A stretch of DNA of 64,000 bases, from positions 1 through 64,000 of the forward strand of contig NZ_CADIKK010000009.1 of NCBI RefSeq assembly GCF_902859915.1. The letters run 5' to 3'. The stretch comes from Paraburkholderia ultramafica. GTDB taxonomy: Bacteria; Pseudomonadota; Gammaproteobacteria; Burkholderiales; Burkholderiaceae. Below, piece after piece: positions 1 through 9,615 of this stretch (positions are counted from its first letter, which is position 1; each line of letters opens with the position of its first letter). Below the pieces are notes generated by a model, which was given only the letters and a program-made list of their open reading frames with translations, was not told the origin of the DNA and searched no databases. A program made the translations under genes and the position numbers.

Positions 1-2
1 TG

Positions 3-278
3 AACTCCGCCGTGTACGCTTGTTTTGGTACCTTGAACATCGTTTCTTTCCTTCCTTTGGGTCGAGTTTACACACGACCTACCGGAAGGCGAAATTTCGG
101 GGGAAGCTCACATGTTTGGTTTGGCTGTCGGTGCACGGTCCTGAAGGGCGCGGAGATTGGTGACAACGTTGTGGTAGCTGCGACGAGCACAATCACCGCC
201 AAACACGAGCAGCCGAACACTGTGATCGGGGGATCACCGGTGAGGGTGCTCAAGGAATCGGTAGAGTGGGAGGCATGA
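3..278 (+). CDS. Hexapeptide-repeat acyltransferase, C-terminal part (clipped by window edge)
   Basis: The frame is open to the left window edge, so the true start is not visible. The last 55 or so residues carry the left-handed beta-helix signature of xenobiotic/serine-acetyltransferase-like enzymes: a HVWFGC turn, KGAEIGDNVVVAATSTIT, then the usual closing IGGSPVRVLK. Such enzymes O- or N-acetylate sugars or amino acids, often during surface polysaccharide synthesis. The first 35 residues do not look like the family, so the gene may be frameshifted or truncated as well as clipped. The acceptor substrate cannot be deduced. Confidence 0.6.
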   Translation, partial: NSAVYACFGTLNIVSFLPLGRVYTRPTGRRNFGGSSHVWFGCRCTVLKGAEIGDNVVVAATSTITAKHEQPNTVIGGSPVRVLKESVEWEA

Positions 279-430
279 GCTGTATCTAATCCGCAGTTCG
301 CAGAGGCGATCCGCGACTGCGTAGCCAACCTTCAATCTGCCTGATCGACAAGCGTTCGTGACCGGCCATGAAGGGCCGTTCTGGCTGCACGATCGAATGA
401 CCGATTCTTGCCGAACTGCGGTCCATCGTC

Positions 431-1711
431 TTACCCGACGGCGGTGAGCCCGAGCACGATCAGGTCGTTGGGGGTAAAGACGGGCAGTGCGTTGCATGCC
501 GTGCGGATTGCCGTGAGCTCCCCCGATTCGGCCGCCTCGGCGGCGTTCAATAGCAACCCCAGATCGCCCTGTCGTTCGAGAAGCGCGCGCCGCATATCCG
601 CGTGGATCGGCATCGTGGACAAGATATCCTCAATCGCACTGCCGAACAGCACATGAATCAACGAGAACACGCCCGTCATGAACGCGGTATCGGCAAACCA
701 GACGTCGTCGGGCCGCAGCCGGCCGGAGGCAAGTTCCATGAATCGCGCGCGCGTGCCACACAGCTGCGACAGGGGATCGGAGCGCAACGCGTCGAGATTG
801 CCATCCGCGAACAGGAGCAACTGGGCCCAGCGCGTGATTTGCCGGGTGCCCACTACCATGATCGCTTCGCGCATTGACGAAATCGTCCGGGCAAGCCCAG
901 ACGCGCTGGACTGGAGCAGACGCAACAGTTGAACGACGAGGTTCGGAATCCGCTTCAGTTCAGCTTCGAGCTCGAGAATTCCAGGTTCGCCGCTCAGCAG
1001 CACCATCAGGCGCAGCAGCGCGTCGCGCGACGGCGTGATGCGCCGCGATGTCAGCACCTGCGGTTTCGCAAAATGGTAGCCCTGAAACAGTTCAAAGCCC
1101 GCGCGCATGGCCGCGTCATGGTCTCCCCGTGTTTCGACTTTCTCGGCGAGCGACACCTTTCGGTGCTGCCTGACGGCGGCAACCAGTTCGGCAAGACGCT
1201 CGCGCGGACATTCCATGAAGTCGATCTTGACGATATCGACGCACGGCAGAAATGCGAGCAGGCGGGGCGATACCTGTGAGACATCATCCAGTGCGAGCCG
1301 GAAGCCCGCACGCCGCAACTCGTTGCAGCGCCTGAAGAGTGCCTCGTCGAAGGTCACCGTTTCGAGGATTTCGAGCACAAAGCGCTCGGGCGGCAACGGC
1401 AACTGTCGGACCATATCGGACATCAGCACCGTCCGGTCAACGTTTAAGTAGCCGGTGTGATCGCCCAGCGCGGCGCTCAGGCCCATATCGCCGACGAGTC
1501 TCGCGAGGACCTGCGCGGTGGCATCGGCGTCATCCGTGACTCGGGCGAGGTTGGTGGCGTCGGAGCGGAACAGCAGTTCGAACGCGTTCAACGCTCCGTT
1601 GCGGTCGACAATCGGCTGTCGACCAAGGTAGACGCTTTCCGGTGTGGCCTCTTTGCTGAGCGACGCCGGCTGGTCATCGATGGGGCTGGGCGAGGGTGCT
1701 CTTGCATTCAT
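431..1711 (-). CDS. EAL-HDOD (YuxH-type) signalling protein with degenerate EAL motif
   Basis: This 426-residue protein has an EAL-like domain (about residues 27-220) followed by an HDOD domain (about 225-400, with the IPNLVVQLLRLLQS helix). Known EAL-HDOD proteins are signalling adaptors and not always active c-di-GMP phosphodiesterases. The signature that should read E-A/V-L-x-R is FELLFR (44-49), and the later AEGVET loop reads AEKVET. Several metal-site residues therefore look altered, and I infer weak or no phosphodiesterase activity. It lies 184 bp downstream of, and on the same strand as, the PAS-GGDEF and CheC genes, so it may act in the same pathway. No strong ribosome-binding site is visible before the ATG. 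Confidence 0.85.
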   Translation of the reverse strand: MNARAPSPSPIDDQPASLSKEATPESVYLGRQPIVDRNGALNAFELLFRSDATNLARVTDDADATAQVLARLVGDMGLSAALGDHTGYLNVDRTVLMSDMVRQLPLPPERFVLEILETVTFDEALFRRCNELRRAGFRLALDDVSQVSPRLLAFLPCVDIVKIDFMECPRERLAELVAAVRQHRKVSLAEKVETRGDHDAAMRAGFELFQGYHFAKPQVLTSRRITPSRDALLRLMVLLSGEPGILELEAELKRIPNLVVQLLRLLQSSASGLARTISSMREAIMVVGTRQITRWAQLLLFADGNLDALRSDPLSQLCGTRARFMELASGRLRPDDVWFADTAFMTGVFSLIHVLFGSAIEDILSTMPIHADMRRALLERQGDLGLLLNAAEAAESGELTAIRTACNALPVFTPNDLIVLGLTAVG

Positions 1712-1895
1712 CTTTGAGCGCTTCTTCTGTCAAGGTAACTGGCTGCCAATCCGGCAGGCGCCGCAACATATGCGAATGCAATGTCGCGCTGCGGAGGTCG
1801 CCACGACAGCGCGACCGTCATGGCTTTCTGCGTGAGACAACGATTTACCGGCTTCTCGATGTTTATAAAATCCCCGGGCTTCTGTGTAGCACGGC

Positions 1896-2837
1896 TCAGG
1901 CGAGCACAACGGAACGGTTGCGCCCTTTCCGCTTGGCGCTGTAGAGCGTGGCATCGGCCTCATTGATGAGGACTTCGTAAGCCGGCAGACCTGGCCGCGC
2001 CGCCGCGCCGCCGACGCTCGCCGTCACACGCACGCGCACGCCGTTGGCTTCGACGGGCACATCGCCAATCGTCGAACGAACCCTTTCGGCGACGATCATC
2101 GCGTCGGCAAGCGACGTGCACGGCAGGAGCAGTGCGAACTCGTCGCCGCCGAAACGGCCGAGCGTGTCCTGAACGCGCACGGCGTTGGCAACGCGCTGCG
2201 CCGTGACGCGCAACACCGCATCGCCGACTGCATGGCCGTATCGGTCGTTGATGTCCTTGAAGCGATCGATATCGAAGAGCAGCACCGACAGCTCGCCCCC
2301 GTAACGCTGCCAGCGCAAGAACTCGTCGCGCAGGCGTGCTTCGAAAAAGCGCCGGTTCGCGATGCCGGTGATGCAGTCGCGGTTCGCATAGCCCTCAAGC
2401 CTGGCGACGACCTCTTCGCTTTCGCGCTGCATGACGCGCACATGCGTCACATCGGAAACCGTCACACAAACGGCCATGACCTCGCCGCCGCGCGTAAGCG
2501 GCATGAACGTGCAGTCCTGCTGCATGACGTCGACGCCGCACGTGATCGGCCTGTCATGATCGAACTTGAAGAGATAGGGACGTTGCTCCCACGAGCTGAA
2601 CGCGAAGCTGCCGAGCCGGAAAACGCTCTCGATCTTGCGGGTGAGCCATACACGCGGCAGCTCGGGAAAGCTGGCGAAGATCGACTTACCGACAACCTGC
2701 TCTGCGGCATGTCCGCTGTGATCCTGCATGAAGCGATTCCACATCAGCACGTTCATGGCACGGTCAAGAACGACGATGCCGAAGCCGACCCGCGCGATCA
2801 CGAGATCGCTGAGCGAGCGCTCCATCGCCTCCTTCAT
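1896..2837 (-). CDS. PAS-GGDEF diguanylate cyclase
   Basis: This 313-residue soluble protein has an N-terminal PAS-like sensor (about 12-130, ending in the VTVSDVTHVR linker typical of PAS-GGDEF junctions) and a C-terminal GGDEF domain (about 145-310). The active-site motif GGDEF is intact at 230-234. An inhibitory I-site, RVQD at 221-224, lies exactly five residues upstream, so the enzyme should make c-di-GMP from GTP and be subject to product feedback. The start codon overlaps the stop of the CheC-like gene by 4 bp (ATGA), indicating translational coupling. No membrane segment is seen. Confidence 0.92.
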   Translation of the reverse strand: MKEAMERSLSDLVIARVGFGIVVLDRAMNVLMWNRFMQDHSGHAAEQVVGKSIFASFPELPRVWLTRKIESVFRLGSFAFSSWEQRPYLFKFDHDRPITCGVDVMQQDCTFMPLTRGGEVMAVCVTVSDVTHVRVMQRESEEVVARLEGYANRDCITGIANRRFFEARLRDEFLRWQRYGGELSVLLFDIDRFKDINDRYGHAVGDAVLRVTAQRVANAVRVQDTLGRFGGDEFALLLPCTSLADAMIVAERVRSTIGDVPVEANGVRVRVTASVGGAAARPGLPAYEVLINEADATLYSAKRKGRNRSVVLA

Positions 2838-3457
2838 ACGCTGGCCAACAACGCACTGAGCGCGTCGTCCATGCGGCTAATCGAGTCCTCGGCCATCAGC
2901 ATGACGAGGTGCGCGCGGAAGCAGTGATTTTCGAGTGCGAAGTTGACTTCAAGCAGGAGCGCGGCGCGCCATGCGAGAAGGTCTGCCTGGAAGACATCGT
3001 CGAGCGAGATGTTCTCGCCGAGCAGACCCGGCGGCGAAAAGATCGGCGTGAGATTGAGCTGGTCCAGGATGCACGAGACGCACGCGCCCGTCAGCACGTT
3101 CGCGACATCGACCATCAGCTCCGTCTGGCTGATCGTTTCGTACGCTGAGTGAATGTACGGATCGTTGACCAGCGCACACAGGTGCCCGACGGCACCACTG
3201 CGGCAAATTACAAGCGCCTCGCCCTTGATGTCGGAGCGAAAGCCCTGGCGCACGGCGGTTACGCCTTGGTCAATGCCAGTCATCTCGCGCAGGGTCTGCG
3301 CGGCCTCGGCGACCCCGACCACGCACACGCGCGGCACCGACAGCTCGATGAAAGTATCGAGCAGGCGGGCAAGACGCGCCGCGGCCTGACCCATTGCCAG
3401 ATTGGCGATTTCCTGCAAGGCGTCGCGCTGCTCTTCGGTGAAGACGTTCTCACGCAT
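2834..3457 (-). CDS. CheC-family phosphatase-like protein
   Basis: This 207-residue protein carries the two CheC/CheX phosphatase signatures. The first is D12-x3-E16-x2-N19-x3-G23. The second is E113-x3-D117-x2-N120-x3-G124, which has Asp where Glu is usual. CheC proteins dephosphorylate CheY-P or other receiver domains. No CheY or receiver gene lies beside it, so its partner is unknown; the overlap with the diguanylate cyclase suggests it tunes a phospho-signal feeding c-di-GMP synthesis. It is first in a two-gene unit and is divergent from the AraC gene, with about 286 bp of AT-richer promoter DNA (3458-3743) between them. Confidence 0.85.
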   Translation of the reverse strand: MRENVFTEEQRDALQEIANLAMGQAAARLARLLDTFIELSVPRVCVVGVAEAAQTLREMTGIDQGVTAVRQGFRSDIKGEALVICRSGAVGHLCALVNDPYIHSAYETISQTELMVDVANVLTGACVSCILDQLNLTPIFSPPGLLGENISLDDVFQADLLAWRAALLLEVNFALENHCFRAHLVMLMAEDSISRMDDALSALLASV

Positions 3458-3743
3458 ACAACCCGTTCTCTTTGTTGGTTGGTCTCATCCGCGCTAGGCG
3501 CGTCGCGAGTCTAATCGATCGTTATTGGCAGGCTTGACCGTGCGTATCAGTTTCCGAAGAATTCCCCGTCCATTTTTCAAAGAAATTCATGCCGGGCGGA
3601 TTTTCGGTTAAATTCCCAAGCTAAATAGTCCAGAACACCCACCGGGCACACTCCAGTAAAGAGTTTTTTCGCATGCCCCCTGCGCTACTACGGCTGACGC
3701 CCGCCTTCCGCTGAAACACGGCATTGCCCATAGTTATTTCAGC

Positions 3744-4682
3744 GTGCTGGGGGAACCGCCACAGCGGCGGTTGTTGGCATGGCGGGATCGGGGCGGCCAT
3801 GTTATCGACGTGCTGCCCTCGCGATCCGACCTGGAGAAGCCCTTCCAGGCTTCGATACACCGCTATCAGGTTGGCGAGCTTGTATTTTCGGATTACCGGT
3901 CGGACTTGATGGTGCTCGAGCGCTCACTGGCCCGGATCTCGAGGGACACGGTTCGTGACTTCGCATTTCATGTATTTCTGGAGGGCGGAGTCGAGAACAT
4001 CGCGATACGCCGCACGTCTCGCGAACCCGTCCGTTCTGTTGCGAGCTTCCTCGCGCTCGATATGAGCCAACCCGTTCGGATCCAGCGCCATGCACGCAGG
4101 GTGCTCACGTTTTTCGTGCCGGGCGAGCTGGTGCAGGAAGTCTTCCCTTATCCGGAGGCCATCCACAGCCGTACGCTCCACGGTTCGACGCCGCTCGCGC
4201 GGCTGATCATCGAACACGTTGCGGCGCTCGGTCAGAACATCGCGTACATGAGCGCCGTGGAAGCGGACGGCGCCATACGCGCTGGAGCCCAGCTCCTCAT
4301 CGCAGCGTTGGGCAAGCAGGCGGGCCTCAGCGGCAATGCGCGCGCGGCGGCCCGCGCAGTCATGTTCGGTCAGGTGCGACGCCATATACAGGTGTGCCTG
4401 CACGAAGAGGAACTCTCTCCCGAAAGCGTGCTCGATGCGCTGCCATTTCCTCGTCGGAGCCTGTATCGCCTGTTTGAGCATGAAGGTGGCCTGGGTGCCT
4501 ATATCCGTCATCTCAGGCTACGGCGCGCGGCCGAAGATCTGGCCCGCTACCCGCATGTGACGGTGACGAATATTGCCTACGGAGTCGGCTTTAAAAGCGC
4601 TTCGGACTTCACGCGCGCCTTCCGGCGGGCTTACGGGATGGCACCGCAGGATTTTCGAGCTTTGGCCGGTAAGGTGGCTTAG
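3744..4682 (+). CDS. AraC/XylS-family transcriptional regulator
   Basis: This protein of about 312 residues has a C-terminal AraC double helix-turn-helix (about residues 210-308, including the DLARYPHVTVTNIAYGVGFKS and RAFRRAYGMAPQDFR elements). Its N-terminal half resembles the ligand-binding part of AraC/XylS regulators (AraC_binding_2 type). A GTG at 3744 is the only conventional start between the upstream in-frame stop (3657) and the conserved region. The residues just upstream (HSYFSVLGEPP) read naturally, so a rare start such as ATT further upstream is possible. Its 3' end overlaps the convergent MFS gene by 74 bp. The effector is unknown; the MFS substrate or the divergent signalling genes are possible targets. 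Confidence 0.88.
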   Translation: MLGEPPQRRLLAWRDRGGHVIDVLPSRSDLEKPFQASIHRYQVGELVFSDYRSDLMVLERSLARISRDTVRDFAFHVFLEGGVENIAIRRTSREPVRSVASFLALDMSQPVRIQRHARRVLTFFVPGELVQEVFPYPEAIHSRTLHGSTPLARLIIEHVAALGQNIAYMSAVEADGAIRAGAQLLIAALGKQAGLSGNARAAARAVMFGQVRRHIQVCLHEEELSPESVLDALPFPRRSLYRLFEHEGGLGAYIRHLRLRRAAEDLARYPHVTVTNIAYGVGFKSASDFTRAFRRAYGMAPQDFRALAGKVA

Positions 4683-6108
4683 GTTCTGGCTTGGCACGGC
4701 CACGTCGTATCGCCGGCGCGAAGATCGTCGTCAGCGCGCGCGTGCCGGTCCGGGTTTCGACGTGCCGTTCCTTGAACAGCATGAGCGCACAAAAACTGAC
4801 GGCGCACGCCGGCGCCACATACCAGGCTGCAGACATTGGATTGCCGGTCCATCTGATCAATCCCGTCACGATGAATTGAGCGGTTCCGCCAAACAAGGCA
4901 ACATGCAGCGCATGCGAAATCGCGACGCCGCTGGCGCGCACCCGAGCAGGAAACGCCTCGAGCACAAGCAGGGTGACGACGCCGGCGCCGAGCGCCACCA
5001 CTACGCTAATGAGTCCGACGCCAAACAGGATAGGCAGCGCGCTGCTCGCACGGGTAATCATCAGAAAGACCGGGTAGACCAGAAGCGCCGTGCATCCCGA
5101 GGCGAAGAGGGCCAGTGGCTTGCGGCGAGGCAGGCGGTCTGTGAGACGGCCGGACAACGGCGGAATGACGACCAGCAGCAGCGCAGATAACGCGGACGTC
5201 AGGAATCCGGTGATGGCGGGCATGTGCATCACTCGAGTCACATAGCTCGGCATGTAGTAGACGATGGCGTAGACGGGCACGGATTGCCCCATCATCATCA
5301 ACATTGCCAGGAGGATCGTCGTGCCATGCCCACGACACAGTTCGACGAGCGGCGTGCCGGAAGTTCTGGCCGTTGCGGCGGGGATCGGATCGTCGCGAAG
5401 CCGACGGCGAACGTAGAAGCCGACTGGCGCGATCAGAAGACCGATCAGGAACGGAATGCGCCAGCCCCACGAGGCAAGAGCGGCCGGGGACATCGTGCTG
5501 GTGAGCAGCACCCCCAGGGATGCGCCCATCAGCGCGGCCGCGCCCTGGCTAGCGAGCTGCCAGCTGACCTGATAGCCGCGACGTGACACTGGCCCTGCCT
5601 CCATAACGAAGGTTGCGGCAACGCCGATGTCGCCGCCGAGGGCGAAACCTTGCAGCGATCGACCAGCGATGACAATGAGCGGCGCGGTCACGCCGATCGT
5701 GGCAAATGACGGGCACAGACCGATCACGGCCGTCCCCAGGGCCGTCATCCAGCTGGTCCTCATCATCGCCGCGCGGCGCCCCACGCAGTCTGCGTAAGCG
5801 CCGATCACCGTCGCGCCAAGAGGACGCATGAAAAAACCGACGCCGAATGTGCCGACTGCCAGCAGTAACGAGGTCATCGGATCTGTCGCCGGGAAGAACT
5901 GGTCTCCAATCATCACCGCGAAGAATCCGAAAACGGTGAAATCGAACGTTTCAAGGCCAGTGACGAGCGATGTTGCGACAACGATTTTGAGAAGCTCGCG
6001 GCGATTCTCTTGACTTCCGGCCGGCTGGGCGTATGTCGCGACCGGGTCGGGGCACATTTTTTGTATGGTCATCAATAATGGCGCATGAGCTCTAAGTTGA
6101 AAACGCAT
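4609..6108 (-). CDS. MFS metabolite:H+ symporter (MHS/ProP-like)
   Basis: This protein of about 499 residues has roughly 12 membrane segments and the MFS loop motif after TM2 (GAYADCVGRRAAMM). The order of elements (ETFDFTVFGFFA at TM1, RPLGATVIG, GRSLQGFALGGDIGVAATF) is that of the metabolite:H+ symporter family, whose members import organic acids or osmolytes. The last 55 or so residues are a basic, Pro/Arg-rich cytoplasmic tail that lies antisense to the end of the AraC gene. Alternative ATG starts exist at 6072 and 6054; no clear ribosome-binding site separates them. The substrate cannot be told from sequence. Confidence 0.88.
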   Translation of the reverse strand: MRFQLRAHAPLLMTIQKMCPDPVATYAQPAGSQENRRELLKIVVATSLVTGLETFDFTVFGFFAVMIGDQFFPATDPMTSLLLAVGTFGVGFFMRPLGATVIGAYADCVGRRAAMMRTSWMTALGTAVIGLCPSFATIGVTAPLIVIAGRSLQGFALGGDIGVAATFVMEAGPVSRRGYQVSWQLASQGAAALMGASLGVLLTSTMSPAALASWGWRIPFLIGLLIAPVGFYVRRRLRDDPIPAATARTSGTPLVELCRGHGTTILLAMLMMMGQSVPVYAIVYYMPSYVTRVMHMPAITGFLTSALSALLLVVIPPLSGRLTDRLPRRKPLALFASGCTALLVYPVFLMITRASSALPILFGVGLISVVVALGAGVVTLLVLEAFPARVRASGVAISHALHVALFGGTAQFIVTGLIRWTGNPMSAAWYVAPACAVSFCALMLFKERHVETRTGTRALTTIFAPAIRRGRAKPEPKPPYRPKLENPAVPSRKPAGRRA

Positions 6109-6798
6109 CCTTATTGCGCGACGCGCTGCAACATATCACGTGTTCCTGTTCGCCGCTCGCCTCCGCACACGTAGCGCTCATTTCCGGTGTCCGGCCCGTG
6201 AATATATGACAGTCGCTGCAATGCCGAATGAGGATATTCGCTAACGTTTGCGTCTTGAAAGAGCAAATGTGCGTAGAGGTTGCAAAGCGTTAGTCCGCGT
6301 CACACCGAAGTCGACGGCATGGACTGGTACCCAGGGGAAAGTCGCTGCAGACTTGCCGGGGCGGCCGGTCGAAACGTCATTGGCGATTGACTCAAGTTGG
6401 CCCTATAGCGCCAGTTCGATGAACGTTCTATTGAGCGGCCGCTGGAATCTTCGACGGCCGCTTTCCGGCGGTTGCCGTGAACGCGCACTGCCGGCCAAGG
6501 AGAGCCGTTCACCCGCACCATCGTTCGGACATTCAGGCGGCTGTTCGGCACCAGCAAACGGCCATTCGAAATCGCGAGAGGCATGTTGCTCAATCGAGAA
6601 TATAGCGGCCAGTGACGCCTGGGTGTTCCCTCGCGAGCGCCGAGAAGCGCCCGTCGGATTGGACGAAGACTATTAAAGCACTTGGGCGAAGTTGCCGTTA
6701 TCCGCATGGTCCCCGCATGATTCTTGCGGCAACTTTTATACCAACTTCGCGTTGGCGCGCTGGAAGGTAGTCTTCTTACACACTGTTACTGTTACCTT
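6109..6798. other. Intergenic stretch, no gene recognised
   Basis: Open frames of up to 142 codons exist on both strands, but none has a recognisable domain, plausible composition or a ribosome-binding site. The 6300-6700 part, with repeated short GCGGCCG and GGCCGCT motifs, looks like the dispersed non-coding intergenic elements common in Burkholderia-type genomes (inference from general appearance). The promoter for the O-antigen-ligase-like gene should lie near the right end. Confidence 0.4.
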
Positions 6799-8175
6799 AT
6801 GATTTTTGCTCCCAGTCTAATCTGGTTCAGCACAGCCCTCCTGTTTCTGGCACCTGCTCTAAATCTCATTGTGCGAGGCGGTACCGGGTACTGTTTCTTC
6901 GCGCTTCTGGCGCTGGCGTTCGGCGCTGCTGTGGTCAACCGCAGCACGCCCGGCTATTTCTCGGCTTTACGCACCTACCGCTGGTTTACGGTGGGGATGC
7001 TGGCGTTAGTCGTGGCCGCTGTGGTCCAGCAAACGGTGCTCGGTTTCTGGCTGCCGCGCGAGTTTGATACGCTGTCACGCTTCATGCTTGCTCTGCCGGT
7101 GTTTCTGCTGTTGCGCCAGTTTCCGTCGCGGGCCCTGCGATTGATCGGCTGGGGCTGCGCCACGGGCGCGCTCGCAGTCGGACTGTGGGCGTTGATCTAT
7201 CAGCCGCTCGGCGGCTGGACCGACGCGAACCGTCTGAACAATTCCTACACTAACGCGATTCCCTTTGGCGACACCGCGTTGCTGCTCGCCTTCCTGTCAA
7301 TTTTCACGCTCGGGTGGGATAACCCACGTGACTGGCGCGTGCTCGCGCTGCGGCTGCTGGCGCTGGCAGGTGGCGGCTACGCCTCGTATCTGTCGGGCAG
7401 CCGCGGCGGCTGGCTGATGGTACCGGTGTTCGTGGTGCTGCTCGGTGCACAGTACCGCTGGTTCGCCCACAAGAAACGTCTGCTTGTGACGGCGCTGGGA
7501 ATCGCGATCTGCGCGGGCGCGCTACTTTCAACACAGCGGGTCCAGCAGCGCCTCTCCGAAGCGACAAACGATATCACGCTGCTGAAGAAAGGCAACGACG
7601 ACACCTCGCTCGGGCAGCGTCTGCAACTGTGGAGCGCATCGGGAGTCATTTTCTCGCGACACCCGCTGTACGGCATCGGCAAGGGCCACCTGGAGGACGA
7701 ACTGGGCGCGATGGCGAAACGCGGCGAAGTCAAGAACGTGATCGTCAACGAGCGCGCGCACAGCGACTTCTTCTCGACCATCGCTGAAATGGGTCTGGTC
7801 GGCGCGGTGTCACTGCTGCTGTTCTACTTCGGCATAACCGTGTACTTCTGGCGCAACCGGATCTCGACCGACCCCGCCATCCGCGCCGCTGCCTACGCGG
7901 GCCTAGCGGTGGCCACCAGCACCATCATCTTCGGGCTGACGATCGACGTGCTCGTGCCAGTCATGGTCACGGTGCTGCTGGCGTTGCTGGTCGCCACGTT
8001 CATGGCGTTGATAGACGCGCGCAAACGCGAATGCGCGGCGGCACAACCGGCTCCCATTTGCGACGTTCAGAGCGACGACATCAATGCAGAGAGAGCTGCG
8101 ACGTTCCGGTCTTCGGATTCGGCTTCGCTCCAATGCATTGCCGGCAAGTTTGCTAGTCGATCGAGGGCGCAATGA
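6799..8175 (+). CDS. O-antigen ligase-like membrane protein (WaaL/Wzy superfamily)
   Basis: This protein of about 458 residues has at least ten hydrophobic segments and one large polar loop (about residues 240-335) between late helices, the layout of O-antigen ligases and Wzy polymerases. The loop contains SLGQRLQLWSASGVIFSRHPL-YGIGKG and a later HSDFFSTIAEMGLVG, matching the family's conserved R-x-x-x-W and H-x-x-x-x-x-x-x-E-x-G elements. It would work in the inner membrane, joining or polymerising lipid-linked glycans. I chose ATG 6799 because it starts directly before the first hydrophobic helix; a TTG at 6724 would add 25 unlikely residues. A glycosyltransferase follows 296 bp downstream. 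Confidence 0.8.
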   Translation: MIFAPSLIWFSTALLFLAPALNLIVRGGTGYCFFALLALAFGAAVVNRSTPGYFSALRTYRWFTVGMLALVVAAVVQQTVLGFWLPREFDTLSRFMLALPVFLLLRQFPSRALRLIGWGCATGALAVGLWALIYQPLGGWTDANRLNNSYTNAIPFGDTALLLAFLSIFTLGWDNPRDWRVLALRLLALAGGGYASYLSGSRGGWLMVPVFVVLLGAQYRWFAHKKRLLVTALGIAICAGALLSTQRVQQRLSEATNDITLLKKGNDDTSLGQRLQLWSASGVIFSRHPLYGIGKGHLEDELGAMAKRGEVKNVIVNERAHSDFFSTIAEMGLVGAVSLLLFYFGITVYFWRNRISTDPAIRAAAYAGLAVATSTIIFGLTIDVLVPVMVTVLLALLVATFMALIDARKRECAAAQPAPICDVQSDDINAERAATFRSSDSASLQCIAGKFASRSRAQ

Positions 8176-8471
8176 TCTTTCTGAAATTGCTCACACGATC
8201 CCGGTCGGCAGACGTCCTGCGGAGCCATGTTATCACCGCCTTGGTCATTGGGACCTCGCGGACTGGAACCCGCGCCTAGCGGCTGAGAAACATATATGTG
8301 TTGCGTGGAGGCGCTAGGGCTTCCGCCGCACGAGATTGTGAGGTCTCAGGTCGACCTTGCACGGTTGCAAGCGGGTTTATGCCTAAGGCGCTTAGCTAAT
8401 CGCTTCATTGGATTTGAGCCATCGCCTTCAAGCGCACAAGCGGATCAAAATAAACGAAAGGAAAAGAAAAA

Positions 8472-9548
8472 GTGCGTTTAGTGTATTTTTGCACGTCGCC
8501 GCGAACAAACGAGCACGCTGGCGGAGTCAAAGTCATCTACGACCATTCCAGCCGTTTGAATAACAGTGGCGTCATCTCTTCAGCGATCATGCATGATAGG
8601 CGTGGTTATGAGTACCCGTGGGTCAAACATGCTGCCCACCTGATTTCCGACAGGGATCTGCGTCCGACAGATCATCTGGTGTTGCCAGAAATCAAAGCGG
8701 CGCAGCTCGCGCGCATCCTGGCTCCAAGCGGACTGAAGTACTCGATTTTTGTCCAGAACGGATACTATCTGCGTGACCGCGACGGCGGCTGTACCGATGC
8801 CGACGTAGATTACGCATATCAGAACGCGTCTGCAATCCTGTCTATCTCTGAGGATACCTCCTCCCTGATTTCACTTCACTACCCGCATCTGACAGGTCGG
8901 ATCGTGCGGGTGTTTTGCTCGGTAGATGACAGCGTGTTTAGCGCCGACCGCAAGAAACGCGACCTCATCACATATATGCCGCGCAAGAACGGCGCGCATG
9001 CGGCTGCCGTTGTCTTTGCATTGAAGAAGCGACTGCCCACGAATTGGGAAATTCGCGGGATCGACGGTATGAACGAGGCAGAAGTCGCGGCACTGCTTAA
9101 GGAATCGCAGATATTCATGTCGTTTTCAGGCTTGGAGGGGCTAGGTTTGCCGCCAGTTGAGGCCGCGCTGTGTGGAAACTATGTGATTGGGTATCACGGT
9201 GGCGGCGGCCGGGAATACTGGGCATCACCGAACTTTGAAGAAATCGCCGTTGGCGATCTTGGAACTTTCGTCAGACGGGTCGAGGAGCGCGCCCGTTTGT
9301 TGTCCAGTAGCGCTGACAATCTTGTTGAGCTTGAGCCAGGGATAGCTAGACTGCGCGCGCATTTTTTCCAAGATAATGAGTTGGCCGCTCTCCAGCGGTT
9401 TGTCGATAAACTCAAAATCGACACGCCAAGCAGAGCAACAGCGTCCCCAACCGCAGGATTCACGCCGATCCGGCTGCAAAAGCGGATGCGCCTTGGAAGG
9501 TGGCTAGCGTTGCGGCAAGTGCGCGCACGAACGCGTGCGTCAACATAG
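8472..9548 (+). CDS. Glycosyltransferase, GT4/GT-B-like
   Basis: This 358-residue soluble protein has an N-terminal half with an HAGGVKVIYDHSSRL nucleotide-sugar-type loop and a C-terminal half with FMSFSGLEGLGLPPVEAALCG. The latter is the E-G-x-G-L-x-x-x-E-A element that binds the nucleotide sugar in GT4/GT-B enzymes. A GTG start is chosen because an AAAGGA ribosome-binding site lies about 10 bp upstream and the first residues (MRLVYFCTS) form the expected beta strand. It follows the O-antigen-ligase-like gene on the same strand, so both may belong to a surface polysaccharide pathway. Donor and acceptor are unknown. The basic C-terminal 30 residues resemble a membrane-association tail. Confidence 0.78.
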   Translation: MRLVYFCTSPRTNEHAGGVKVIYDHSSRLNNSGVISSAIMHDRRGYEYPWVKHAAHLISDRDLRPTDHLVLPEIKAAQLARILAPSGLKYSIFVQNGYYLRDRDGGCTDADVDYAYQNASAILSISEDTSSLISLHYPHLTGRIVRVFCSVDDSVFSADRKKRDLITYMPRKNGAHAAAVVFALKKRLPTNWEIRGIDGMNEAEVAALLKESQIFMSFSGLEGLGLPPVEAALCGNYVIGYHGGGGREYWASPNFEEIAVGDLGTFVRRVEERARLLSSSADNLVELEPGIARLRAHFFQDNELAALQRFVDKLKIDTPSRATASPTAGFTPIRLQKRMRLGRWLALRQVRARTRAST

Positions 9549-9615
9549 GCGCGGGTGTAAGTTTGCAGCGGCGGACTCGGGTTCACCCTCACCGAAATAT
9601 AATTTGGAGCTAGGA

